From assembly GCA_020635655.1 (NCBI GenBank), contig JACJZI010000004.1, positions 248,001 to 312,000 on the forward strand: a stretch of 64,000 bases of DNA, written 5' to 3'. This document shows, in pieces, positions 50,611 through 59,474 of this stretch. This DNA comes from Flavobacteriales bacterium (GTDB lineage Bacteria > Bacteroidota > Bacteroidia > Flavobacteriales_F > PHOS-HE28). A program made the translations under genes and the position numbers. Under the pieces are notes generated by a model. That model did not search any database. It saw only the letters and a program-made list of their open reading frames with translations, and had not been told where the DNA came from. The stretch's first letter is position 1. Each line of letters opens with the position of its first letter.

Positions 50611-52055
50611 CGGAAGGAAGGAAGAGAAAGGGCCTGACCCTGCCCGTACGCATCGTTCTGGGATTGCTTGCCGGCGTGATCTGGGCCCTGATCTCCAGCA
50701 CGCTCGGCTGGAGCCATTTCACGCTCGATTGGATCGCACCGTTCGGCGACATCTTCATCAACCTGCTCAAGCTGATCGCCGTGCCGCTGGTGCTCTTCAG
50801 TATCATCAGTGGCGTGAGCGGGCTCAGCGACCTGGCGAAATTGGGCCGGACCGGCCTGCGGATGGTCGTGCTCTACCTCGGTACCACCGTGCTGGCCGTT
50901 GCCCTGGGCCTCACCTTGGTGAACCTGACCAAGCCGGGCAAGCTGGCCGATGCCGATCAGCGCCTGCGCAACCGGATCGATTACGAGCTATGGGTGAACG
51001 GAACGGCGCACATCGACGTGCCGCTCGACGGCAGGTGCATGCGTTGCGACAGCGCCAACGCGCAACTGGTGAAGGAAGTGGCCGAGGTGCGCCGGACGGC
51101 GGTGCCGGATCCCACCATCGCCGACCGCATCGGGCAGGCGGGGAGGACCAGGGAACGTGGCCCGCTGAGCTTCCTGGTGGAGATCGTGCCGAGCAACATC
51201 TTCCTCTCCTTCAACAACAGCCTGATGCTGCAGGTGATCTTCTTCGCCATCTTCTTCGGCATCGTGCTGCTGATGATCGCGAAGGAGAAGGCCGCGCCGG
51301 TGATCGCCTTCATCGACGGGATGAACGAGGTGTTCATGCGCATGGTGGACGTGGTGATGATCGGCGCGCCGTACTTCGTCTTCGCGCTGATGGCCGGCAC
51401 GGTCTCACGCATCGCCGGCGATGATCCGGGGGCGGCGATGCAGTTGTTCAAGTCGTTGGCCGGCTACAGCGTGATCACCGTGATCGGTCTGGCGCTGATG
51501 GTGTTCGTGATCTACCCCACGCTGATGTCGCTGTTGCTGCGTCGCAATGTGTTCATGCGGTTCCTCCGCGCCATCAGTCCGGCGCAGCTCCTGGCCTTCA
51601 GCACCAGCAGCAGCGCGGCCACCCTGCCGGTGACCATGGAATGCGTGGAGGAACGCATCGGCGTGAGCCGGAGCACGACCAGCTTCGTCCTGCCGATCGG
51701 CGCCACGGTGAACATGGACGGGACCAGTCTCTATCAGGCCGTGGCCGTGATCTTCCTGGCGCAATACCACATGGTGGACCTCAGCCTGGTGCAACAGCTC
51801 AGCATCCTGCTCACCGCCACACTGGCCAGCATAGGTGCGGCAGCCGTGCCCAGTGCGGGACTGATCATGTTGATCGTGGTGCTGGGCGGGCTGGGGCTCG
51901 ATCCCGCCTGGATCGCCATCATCCTGCCGGTGGACCGCATCCTGGACATGTGCCGCACCGTGGTGAACGTCACCGGTGATGCCATGTGCTGCACGGTGGT
52001 GGCCAGCAGCCAGGGGGAGACCGTTTTTCCGCGGGAGGCCCCCAGGACGACCTGA
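50607..52055 (+). CDS. dicarboxylate/amino acid:cation symporter (DAACS)
   Basis: A 482-residue transporter of the glutamate/aspartate:Na+/H+ symporter family (GltP/GltPh-like). It has the serine-rich re-entrant loop STSSSAATLPVTMECVEE, the MDGTSLYQAVAVIFLAQ motif, and PVDRILDMCRTVVNVTGDAM near the C-terminus with the NMDGT- and substrate-binding regions. An insert of about 80 mainly polar residues (about 110-190, with Cys in RCMRCDSANA) sits between early helices, longer than in E. coli GltP. It overlaps aroC by ATGA, possibly by chance of compaction. Confidence 0.93.
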   Translation: MTEGRKRKGLTLPVRIVLGLLAGVIWALISSTLGWSHFTLDWIAPFGDIFINLLKLIAVPLVLFSIISGVSGLSDLAKLGRTGLRMVVLYLGTTVLAVALGLTLVNLTKPGKLADADQRLRNRIDYELWVNGTAHIDVPLDGRCMRCDSANAQLVKEVAEVRRTAVPDPTIADRIGQAGRTRERGPLSFLVEIVPSNIFLSFNNSLMLQVIFFAIFFGIVLLMIAKEKAAPVIAFIDGMNEVFMRMVDVVMIGAPYFVFALMAGTVSRIAGDDPGAAMQLFKSLAGYSVITVIGLALMVFVIYPTLMSLLLRRNVFMRFLRAISPAQLLAFSTSSSAATLPVTMECVEERIGVSRSTTSFVLPIGATVNMDGTSLYQAVAVIFLAQYHMVDLSLVQQLSILLTATLASIGAAAVPSAGLIMLIVVLGGLGLDPAWIAIILPVDRILDMCRTVVNVTGDAMCCTVVASSQGETVFPREAPRTT

Positions 52056-52169
52056 CCCGATCGTTCAAACACTTGTCAGCAAGACCCTGTTCATTCGGGC
52101 AGTGATCCCTGGGCGCAGCATCATCTTTGCGGGACGGAACGCACATCACCGAAAAGCATCGCTTCCATC

Positions 52170-55019
52170 ATGGGCAAATGGTTCAAACGGATCGTGATCG
52201 CAGGGGCCATCCTCCTGTTGCTGTTGATCGCCGCCATCATCATCCTCCCGTTCGCGCTGAAGGGCAGGATCGAGCCGATGGTGAAGGAACAGGTGAATGC
52301 CAACCTCAACGCCACCGTGGAATGGGGCGACTGGGACATCACCCTGCTGAAGAGCTTCCCCGACCTGACCGTCGAAGTATCCAACGTGAAGGTTTGCAAC
52401 AAGGCGCCCTTCGAGGGGATCTGCCTGGCCGACATCGGCGAACTCGTGTGCACCGTGGACATCTGGAGCCTGTTCGGTGATCGGGTCGACATCAAGAAGG
52501 TGGGGCTGATCCGCCCCGTGATCCATGCGATGGTGCTCGAGGATGGAACGGCGAACTGGGACATCACGCTGCCCAGCGAGCCGACGGAAGTGGAAGAGCC
52601 GGCGGACAGCACCAGCGGTTTCCATGTGGCTCTCCGCGACTATTGGATCGAGGACGGTCGCGTGCTCTATGACGATGCCTCCTTGCCCATGCGCATGCTG
52701 CTGGCCGGCCTCGATCACAAGGGCTCCGGCGATTTCACGCAGGACATCTTCACCCTCCGCACCACCACGCACGCCGACACCGCGGACGTGGTCTTCGACG
52801 GCGTGCGCTACCTCAAGAACGCCACGGCCGACATCAAGGCCGACCTGGACATGGACCTGCCGAACATGAAGTTCACCTTCAAGGAGAACGAGGCTACGAT
52901 CAATCGGCTCGCGCTGGCCTTCGACGGCTGGGTGGCCATGCCCAAGGACGACATCGACATGGACCTGAAGTGGGACCTGAAGCGCAACGACCTGGCGGCC
53001 CTGCTCTCCCTGGTGCCGGCGGAATTCGCGACGGACCTCAACGGCGTGGACATGAGCGGGAACGTGGCCTTCAATGGCTATGTGAAGGGCACCTACAACG
53101 ACGAACAGATGCCCGGCTTCGGTGTGAATATCGCCGTGGACAACGGTCGGTTCAAGTATCCCGACCTGCCGAAGAGCGTGGAGAACATCCTGGTGAAAGC
53201 CGCGATCACCAGCCCGCAGGGGAAGGACCTCGACGGAATGGTGGTCGACGTGCCCCGATTCGCCATGACGCTGGGCGGCAACCCGGTCGATGCCCGCCTC
53301 CACCTCACCACGCCGATCAGCGATCCCGACATCGACACCCAGGTGAAGGCCCGCGTGGACCTCGGCGGATTGAAGGACATCGTGCCGATGGAGAAGGGCG
53401 ACGATCTGCAGGGCACTTTCAGCGCCGACGCCAAGGTGAAGGGACGCATGAGCGACATCGAGGCACAGCACTACGACAAGTTCACCGCCGAGGGCCAGGT
53501 GAAGCTGCAGGGCATGATCTATCGGAGCGACTCGTTGCCGTATGCGATCGGCATCACCAACATGGACCTCGCACTGAGCCCGCGCTATCTCGCGCTCGGC
53601 GGGTTCGATGGCACGGTGGGTGGCAGCGACCTGCACGCCAGCGGCCGGTTCGACAACTACCTGCAGTGGTGGTTGCAGGACAGCACGCTCACCGGCACCT
53701 TCACCATCAGCAGCAACAAGTTCGACCTGAACGAGCTGATGGCCGACAACGGCGGGGAAGGAGCGAGCTCCAGCCAGGCAGCGGACACTTCGGGCCTCTC
53801 GGTGATCGAGGTGCCGAAGCACATCGACTTCAAGTTGAACGCCAGCGCCGGACAAGTGCTCTACGACGACCTCGCCCTGACGGACCTCCGCGGCAATGTG
53901 CACGTGCATGATCAACGTGCCGATCTGAACGGCATGTCCTTCGGCCTGTTCCAGGGCCAGGTCGGGCTGGACGGTGCCTATGACACGAAGGATGCGGACC
54001 ACCCCCAGGTGGACCTGCGCTACGACATCCGCGACATGGACATCGAAAGCACCGTGAAATACGTGGAGACCATCCAGAAGGTGGCGCCGATCGCCAAGAC
54101 GTGCAAGGGCCGGTACAGCACCACGCTCACCATGCGCGCGAAACTGGACCAGCACATGGACATGGACCTCAACAGCCTGACCGGCCAGGGAACGCTGAGG
54201 ACCAAGAGCGTGCGCGTGGACGGCTTCCAACCGCTGGTCGACATCGCCAAGGCCCTGAAGGTGCAGGGGATCGAGAACACCACGCTGCAGGACGTCAACT
54301 TCAGCTACGAATTCAGGGATGGCAGGATGATCACCAAGCCGTTCGACGTGAAGATCGACCGGGTGAAGGCCAACGTGGGCGGCAGCACCGCCTTCGCGGA
54401 CCAGGCGATCGACTACGACATGAAGGCGAAAGTGCCCACGGACATCTTCGGCGCGCAGGCCAACCAGTTCGTGGCCGGTCTGCTCGGGCAGGCGAACCAG
54501 GCATTGGGAAGCAACTTCCAGGCGCCGGCCGAGATCGACGTGCAGGCCAAGATCACCGGAACCATCGAGAAGCCCATCGTGAAGCCGGTGTTCGGTGGGG
54601 GGCAGGGTGGGGGGAACCTGATGCAGACGGTGAAGGAGGAGGCGAAGCAGGAGTTGAACGAGCAGATCGACAAGGCCAAGGAGGAGGCCATCGCCAGGGC
54701 CCGCGAAGAGGCCGCGAAGCTGATGGCCGAGGCCGACAAGCAGGCGCAGAACATCCGCGACCAGGCCCGCTCCAGCGCCGATCAGGTGAAGGCACAGGCC
54801 TATGCCGCGGCGGACAAGCTGGTCACCGATGCCAAGGACCCCTTCGCGAAGGCCGCCGCCAAGCTGGCCGCCGACGCCGCCAAGAAGGAGGCGGACAAGC
54901 AGTTCCAGAAGGCCATCGATGCGGCCGACAAGCAGGCGGACAACGTGCTGAAGGGCGCACAGCAACAGGGGGATGCCCTGATCAAGAAGGCCGAGGAGAC
55001 GAACACCACCATCAAATGA
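52170..55019 (+). CDS. AsmA-family envelope protein with Ala/Lys/Glu coiled-coil tail
   Basis: A 949-residue AsmA/TamB-like protein: one N-terminal membrane helix (IVIAGAILLLLLIAAIIILPFAL) followed by long beta-rich periplasmic stretches with the AsmA start (GRIEPMVKEQVNANLNATVEWGDW) and C-terminal AsmA_2 region (ITGTIEKPIVKPV). AsmA-like proteins are bridge-type phospholipid carriers between membranes. The last 135 residues (from about 810) are a helical coiled coil almost wholly Ala, Lys, Glu, Asp and Gln, typical for the Bacteroidota version. ATG 52170 begins the basic n-region. CATCTTTG 52125-52132 is close to the -7 element. Confidence 0.9.
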   Translation: MGKWFKRIVIAGAILLLLLIAAIIILPFALKGRIEPMVKEQVNANLNATVEWGDWDITLLKSFPDLTVEVSNVKVCNKAPFEGICLADIGELVCTVDIWSLFGDRVDIKKVGLIRPVIHAMVLEDGTANWDITLPSEPTEVEEPADSTSGFHVALRDYWIEDGRVLYDDASLPMRMLLAGLDHKGSGDFTQDIFTLRTTTHADTADVVFDGVRYLKNATADIKADLDMDLPNMKFTFKENEATINRLALAFDGWVAMPKDDIDMDLKWDLKRNDLAALLSLVPAEFATDLNGVDMSGNVAFNGYVKGTYNDEQMPGFGVNIAVDNGRFKYPDLPKSVENILVKAAITSPQGKDLDGMVVDVPRFAMTLGGNPVDARLHLTTPISDPDIDTQVKARVDLGGLKDIVPMEKGDDLQGTFSADAKVKGRMSDIEAQHYDKFTAEGQVKLQGMIYRSDSLPYAIGITNMDLALSPRYLALGGFDGTVGGSDLHASGRFDNYLQWWLQDSTLTGTFTISSNKFDLNELMADNGGEGASSSQAADTSGLSVIEVPKHIDFKLNASAGQVLYDDLALTDLRGNVHVHDQRADLNGMSFGLFQGQVGLDGAYDTKDADHPQVDLRYDIRDMDIESTVKYVETIQKVAPIAKTCKGRYSTTLTMRAKLDQHMDMDLNSLTGQGTLRTKSVRVDGFQPLVDIAKALKVQGIENTTLQDVNFSYEFRDGRMITKPFDVKIDRVKANVGGSTAFADQAIDYDMKAKVPTDIFGAQANQFVAGLLGQANQALGSNFQAPAEIDVQAKITGTIEKPIVKPVFGGGQGGGNLMQTVKEEAKQELNEQIDKAKEEAIARAREEAAKLMAEADKQAQNIRDQARSSADQVKAQAYAAADKLVTDAKDPFAKAAAKLAADAAKKEADKQFQKAIDAADKQADNVLKGAQQQGDALIKKAEETNTTIK

Positions 55020-55064
55020 TCTGTATTTGGGTCGTTTGACGTCGCATATCGACCGCACCCGTAG

Positions 55065-55085
55065 CGTCGACCCACGGGGTCGACG
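55065..55085. repeat. perfect hairpin CGTCGACCC-ACG-GGGTCGACG
   Basis: Two 9-bp perfect arms with a 3-nt loop end 7 nt before the ATG at 55093. In the mRNA of the OmpA-like gene it would fold next to the start codon; it could also be a stray repetitive palindrome. Confidence 0.7.
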
Positions 55086-55092
55086 ACCAAGG

Positions 55093-57141
55093 ATGGGCCG
55101 TTGGCGTTCGCCTGTTCCGATCGTGCTGTTCGCGGCGTTGGTGGCGTTCCGGGCATCCGCACAGGACGATGCCGAGCCGGGTCCCTGCGATCCGCCGACC
55201 GACAAGAAGATCGTGAAGCTGCTGGCCGATGCCGGGAAACAGAAGGATCCCGCCGAGCGGCATCGTAAGCTGAAGGAGACGCAGGAGATCGATCCGGAAT
55301 GCGCGGAGTGCCTGTTCCAGCTCGGGCTGTCGGCCTACGAGCGCGCGAAGTCGACCGGGGCCGGATATGACGCGTCCATCGGCTATTTCGATCATCTGCA
55401 ACGCATCTGCCCGCACTACCACAGCGACGTACCCTACACGCTGGGTGCCATGTACTACGGGGAAGGCAAATACAAGGAGGCTGCCGTCGCCTTCCAGGAG
55501 TTCCTGCATTTCCCCACGGACGATCCCGCGCGCATGAGCAAGGACATCGACAAGAAGACCGCCGACGCGGAGGACATCATGCCCGAACTGCAGTTCTATG
55601 TCGACTTCTACAAACGCACCGGCCCCTTCGATCCGGTCGTGCTGGCGAACGTGAGCACCGCGGCAGATGAATACCTCCCCATGCTCAGTCCGGACAACGA
55701 CCTGCTGTTCTTCACCCGCAAGAGCAAGTACCAGGCGAAGGGCGACATCGTGGCGAAGGACGTGGAGGAACTCACCGAAAGCCGACGGGAAAAGGGAGGT
55801 GACGGGTACGACGGTGGAACGGCACTGCCCGATCCCTTCAACTTAGGTGACAACTACGGAGGTGTGACCATCAGCCTGAACAACAAGGAGATGTTCGTCA
55901 CCGTGTGCAAGCCGGTCGGTGGCGGCTACAACAACTGCGACATCTACCGGAGCCACTTCGACAACCACATGGACTTCGCCACGGGCCGGCAGGTCTGGGA
56001 GTGGACCGGCCTGGAGGACCTTGGCCCGAACATCAACACGCCGGACGGATGGGAAAGCCAGCCCTCCCTGAGCGCCGATGGACGGACGCTCTACTTCGCC
56101 ACCGTGCGCCGCGACAGCAGGGGAACCGACATCTACTACAGCACGCGGGACGAAAAAGGGGAGTGGAGCCCCGCGAGACCCGTTCCCGGCCCGATCGATA
56201 CCGACGGCGACGAGAAGGCCCCCTTCCTGCACAGTGACAGCCATACGCTCTACTTCGCCGCGCGGCCCATGCAGGGCGACGATCCGAAAGGGCACCGCGG
56301 CATCGGCGGCTACGACATCTTTTACAGCCGCCTGCAGGACGACGGCACCTGGGGCAAGCCGGTGAACATCGGCCATCCGATCAACACCGAACAGGACGAT
56401 CACGGTCTGATCGTGAGCGCCGACGGCCACACGGCGATGTTCGCCAGCAGCCGGTTCCGCGGCAAGGGAGGCCTGGACATCTACACCTTCCCGCTGCCCA
56501 AGGACGCAAGGCCGGAGGATATCCTGGTGGTGAAGGGCGATGTGCGCGATGAGAAGGGCGACGTCGTGAAGGACGCCCAGGTGGAGATCACCTACATGGA
56601 CACACGCAAGACCGAGGTGATCAACGTGGAAGAGGACGGTCGCTATGCCACCGTGGTGAACCTGAAGCCCGGCAACGACGTGGTGATGACCGTGAAGGCG
56701 AAGGACCACGTGTTCGACACCAAGGCCTTCTCGGTGGAGGATACCACGCGGGGCGGCAGCATGGAGGCGGACATGCTGGTGCAGAAGATCGAAGTGGGCA
56801 GGAGCTACAAGGTGAACGACATCAAGTACGCCACGAATTCGGCCGAGATCACCGAGGCATCTGAACTGATCCTGGACCAGCTCATCGATTTCCTGAAGGA
56901 GAACCCCACGGTGCGCATCCGGATCGAAGGGCACACCGACAGCGTGGGCAAGCTCGAGGACAACATGGCCCTGAGCCACGATCGGGCCTTCACGGTGATG
57001 CAATACCTGCAGGAGCACGGGGTGGCCGCTGCGCGCCTGGCCTTTCAGGGCTACGGACCCACCAAGCCGATCGCTTCCAACGACACCGGGGAGGGCAGGG
57101 CCCGGAACCGGCGCACCGAGTTCGTCATCACCGGTCGCTGA
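55093..57141 (+). CDS. OmpA-family TPR/PD40 envelope protein (PorE-like)
   Basis: A 682-residue exported protein with the order signal peptide (to about 23), TPR helices (about 30-150), WD40-like PD40 propeller (about 190-470), a carboxypeptidase-regulatory-like domain (VKGDVRDEKGDVVKDAQVEITY), and an OmpA peptidoglycan-binding domain at the C-terminus (VRIRIEGHTDSVGKLEDNMALSHDRAFTV, then GYGPTKPIASNDTGEGRARNRRTEF, given in pieces). This is the domain order of PorE, which anchors the type IX secretion machinery to peptidoglycan. The OmpA binding residues Asp and Arg are kept. No lipobox is seen, so it is probably a soluble periplasmic form. Confidence 0.88.
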   Translation: MGRWRSPVPIVLFAALVAFRASAQDDAEPGPCDPPTDKKIVKLLADAGKQKDPAERHRKLKETQEIDPECAECLFQLGLSAYERAKSTGAGYDASIGYFDHLQRICPHYHSDVPYTLGAMYYGEGKYKEAAVAFQEFLHFPTDDPARMSKDIDKKTADAEDIMPELQFYVDFYKRTGPFDPVVLANVSTAADEYLPMLSPDNDLLFFTRKSKYQAKGDIVAKDVEELTESRREKGGDGYDGGTALPDPFNLGDNYGGVTISLNNKEMFVTVCKPVGGGYNNCDIYRSHFDNHMDFATGRQVWEWTGLEDLGPNINTPDGWESQPSLSADGRTLYFATVRRDSRGTDIYYSTRDEKGEWSPARPVPGPIDTDGDEKAPFLHSDSHTLYFAARPMQGDDPKGHRGIGGYDIFYSRLQDDGTWGKPVNIGHPINTEQDDHGLIVSADGHTAMFASSRFRGKGGLDIYTFPLPKDARPEDILVVKGDVRDEKGDVVKDAQVEITYMDTRKTEVINVEEDGRYATVVNLKPGNDVVMTVKAKDHVFDTKAFSVEDTTRGGSMEADMLVQKIEVGRSYKVNDIKYATNSAEITEASELILDQLIDFLKENPTVRIRIEGHTDSVGKLEDNMALSHDRAFTVMQYLQEHGVAAARLAFQGYGPTKPIASNDTGEGRARNRRTEFVITGR

Positions 57142-57149
57142 ACCGGCTC

Positions 57150-57893
57150 CTATCGATCCGGGTCGGAGGCACGGTGGATGTTCCGGCGCATCCGCAGGTT
57201 CAGCGCCTCCACCAGCACGCTGAAGCCCATCGCGAAATAGATATAGCCCTTGTTCACATGGCCACCCGTGCCTTCCACCAGGAGGGATACGCCGATGAGC
57301 ACGAGAAAGGCCAACGCCAGCACTTTCACCGTGGGGTGCCGCATCACGAAGTGGCTGATCGGGCCGGAGGCCCAGAGCATGATCAATACCGCCACGACCA
57401 CCGCGATGATCATGATCAGCACGTGTTCCACCATGCCCACCGCCGTGATCACGGAATCCAGGCTGAACACGAGGTCGAGCAGAAGGATCTGCACGATCGC
57501 CGCATGGAAGGTGATCCGCTTCCGGGTGTGATCAGGTCCTTCCTCATCACCTTCCACCTTGTCATGTATCTCCCGTGTGGCCTTGTAGATCAGGAACAGT
57601 CCGCCCAGGATAAGGACAAGGTCGCGTCCGCTCACGTCATGGCCACGGACGCTGAACAAGTTCCGCGTCAGTCCCATGATCCAGCTGAGCGAGAGCAGCA
57701 GCAGCACCCGCGTGATCATCGCCAGGGACAGCCCGACAGTGCGGGCACGCCGTTGCTGACCCTCGGGCAGTTCGCCCGCAAGGATCGAGATGAAGATGAT
57801 GTTGTCGATACCCAGTACGATCTCCAGAACGGTGAGGGTCAACAGGGCGATGAGCCCCCCGGAGGTAAGCAGCGGGGACAGGTCGAAGTCCAT
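57150..57893 (-). CDS. TerC-family integral membrane protein
   Basis: A 247-residue TerC/YceF-type membrane protein with about seven helices. Family motifs are LEIVLGIDNIIFISILAG (acidic residue in helix 1), RARTVGLSLAMITRVLLLLSLSW and LLLDLVFSLDSVITAVGMV, with Asp residues in membrane helices that likely bind a metal. TerC-like proteins are linked to tellurite resistance and, in several bacteria, to manganese export that loads secreted enzymes. It is convergent with the OmpA-like gene (8-nt gap). CGAAATTA (57899-57906) is one base off the -7 element. Confidence 0.93.
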   Translation of the reverse strand: MDFDLSPLLTSGGLIALLTLTVLEIVLGIDNIIFISILAGELPEGQQRRARTVGLSLAMITRVLLLLSLSWIMGLTRNLFSVRGHDVSGRDLVLILGGLFLIYKATREIHDKVEGDEEGPDHTRKRITFHAAIVQILLLDLVFSLDSVITAVGMVEHVLIMIIAVVVAVLIMLWASGPISHFVMRHPTVKVLALAFLVLIGVSLLVEGTGGHVNKGYIYFAMGFSVLVEALNLRMRRNIHRASDPDR

Positions 57894-57916
57894 GATGCGA
57901 AATTACCCGGGGCCGA

Positions 57917-59416
57917 TCAAGGCGTTTGGATCCGGGTGATCACGATGGTCTCGTTGCGGTTCACCGGGTTCAACCAGTGCACGACCCGATCCACCAGTCC
58001 GGGTTCGGCCTCTCCCTCGATCCGGAGCGGACCCAACTGGCGTTGGACGCGCGCGATGCGTTGATCCAGATCCTCCTTGCCCACAAAAAGCACGATGTTC
58101 GGGCGTTGTGCCGGGGCATAGGCATCCACCAAGGCCCGCAGATCGGTGGTGGTGTCGGTGACCCATGCCTGCCCCAGGTCCCAGCGGCCGAAGTAGTACA
58201 GGGGCAGCAGCGGGGCCTCACCTTCGGAGGAATCCTCTTCGATATAACCATGCACCTCCGGCATATCACGCAGCAAGGACATCGTCTCCACGCGGCTCCG
58301 CTTGCTGAAGGTGAACGTGAGCGCCACCAGGAGCACGCCGTTCAGGCTCCATGTGGCGACCAGGAGGCCGCGCCATACTGCACGATGGCGATCCCACCAG
58401 GTGGAACCCGCGCGCCATTGCTCCCAAGCAGTGTACCCGAACACGAACACCAGGGGCACGATGGGTAGGATGAACCGTTCCTGTTTGTTGGGGTGCCAGC
58501 TGTGGAAGGCCAGGAAGGCCAGAACGGCCAACCAAGGCACCCAAGGGCGCCACCTTCTGAAATATCCGAACAGAACGAACGGGCCCAGGAAAAGGAAGAT
58601 CCCCGCGAGCACCAACAAGTAATTGTACCACGGCTGGTCGAAGTAGGTCGTGGCGTTCTCCGCGTTGTAGCGCACGTACTCGCCGATCTCCGCGAACGGG
58701 CGTCCCCAGATGAACAGATCGATCCCTCCTTGAAAAAGAATGATCGGCAGGGCCGTACCCGATCCGAAGAGGATCGCTTGACGCCATTTCTGTTGCAGCA
58801 GAAGCGCCAGACCCGCACCGAAAGCGAACACCAGGGTCTGAAAGCGGATGTTCACGGCCAGGCCCAGCCAGACCCCGGCCATCAGGGCATCCTGCCAACG
58901 CAGCTGATCCGAGCGCATCAGGCGCCACGAACCCAGCATGAGCAAAGGGATACAGACGACCTCCACCAGGTTGCGCACCGAAAGGAACGGCATGAAGTAG
59001 AACAGCGCGAGGAACAGCCCGGTACGCCAAGCCATGTCGGACCCGGAAAGCCGAAGGGCCATGCGATAGCCGATGCGTACCACCACGAGGCTCCAGATCG
59101 CGTGCAACAGACGCACGATGATCATGCCTCCTTCCGGATCGCGCAGTCCCAGGAGATCCAGCAGCTTGAACAGGATGAAATGCAAGCCCGGGTACATCAT
59201 GCTGTGTCCGCTGGGTGTGGGCGTGCCGCTCTGATGCCAGGGCAGCCAGTTGTTGTAGTCCGCACCATGGGCCCAACTGGCCGCGGATTCGATCACCAGG
59301 AAATGGTCGTCCTGCGCGAAGAACCCGCCGGAAAGGACGGCGGCCAAAAGACGGGGGACCAACGCGATCAAAGTGAGCACCAGGAGCGGGTCACGGGGGA
59401 GCCGGATCGGTCGCAT
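57917..59416 (-). CDS. GT-C type membrane glycosyltransferase (GT22/GT39-like)
   Basis: A 499-residue membrane protein with about ten helices and a large extracytoplasmic C-terminal domain. The first loop has FFAQDDHFLVIES, with an acidic pair typical of GT-C catalytic sites, and the second half has the HPNKQERFILPI motif of GT22-type mannosyltransferases (HKEERF). It likely uses a polyprenyl-phosphate sugar donor. The start MRPIRLPRD at 59416 was chosen because an exact -7 element lies 5 nt upstream; the frame is open far beyond, overlapping the neighbouring protein gene, so the longer form is unlikely. Confidence 0.85.
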   Translation of the reverse strand: MRPIRLPRDPLLVLTLIALVPRLLAAVLSGGFFAQDDHFLVIESAASWAHGADYNNWLPWHQSGTPTPSGHSMMYPGLHFILFKLLDLLGLRDPEGGMIIVRLLHAIWSLVVVRIGYRMALRLSGSDMAWRTGLFLALFYFMPFLSVRNLVEVVCIPLLMLGSWRLMRSDQLRWQDALMAGVWLGLAVNIRFQTLVFAFGAGLALLLQQKWRQAILFGSGTALPIILFQGGIDLFIWGRPFAEIGEYVRYNAENATTYFDQPWYNYLLVLAGIFLFLGPFVLFGYFRRWRPWVPWLAVLAFLAFHSWHPNKQERFILPIVPLVFVFGYTAWEQWRAGSTWWDRHRAVWRGLLVATWSLNGVLLVALTFTFSKRSRVETMSLLRDMPEVHGYIEEDSSEGEAPLLPLYYFGRWDLGQAWVTDTTTDLRALVDAYAPAQRPNIVLFVGKEDLDQRIARVQRQLGPLRIEGEAEPGLVDRVVHWLNPVNRNETIVITRIQTP

Positions 59417-59421
59417 GCGGT

Positions 59422-59429
59422 CAAAATTA
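59422..59429 (-). promoter_or_regulatory. -7 promoter element TAATTTTG for the GT-C gene
   Basis: CAAAATTA on the plus strand, ending 5 nt before the GT-C start. It is back-to-back with the promoter at 59464-59471. Confidence 0.65.
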
Positions 59430-59463
59430 CCGGCCACCACGCGGTCCGACAGGGGGATCCCCC

Positions 59464-59471
59464 TACTTTTG
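59464..59471 (+). promoter_or_regulatory. -7 promoter element TACTTTTG for the metalloprotease-like gene
   Basis: Exact TAnnTTTG match ending only 3 nt before the ATG, the shortest spacing in the window. Confidence 0.65.
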
Positions 59472-59474
59472 ATC

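Noticed and set aside
52146..55205. A very long open frame (about 1000 codons) on the minus strand opposite the AsmA-like gene
   Set aside because: It is the mirror of a high-GC coding region: composition is His/Val/Leu-rich with no domain or signal, while the plus strand has clear AsmA motifs.
55843..57018. A 391-codon open frame on the minus strand
   Set aside because: Antisense to the OmpA/PD40 gene with no recognisable domain; low-complexity His/Val composition.
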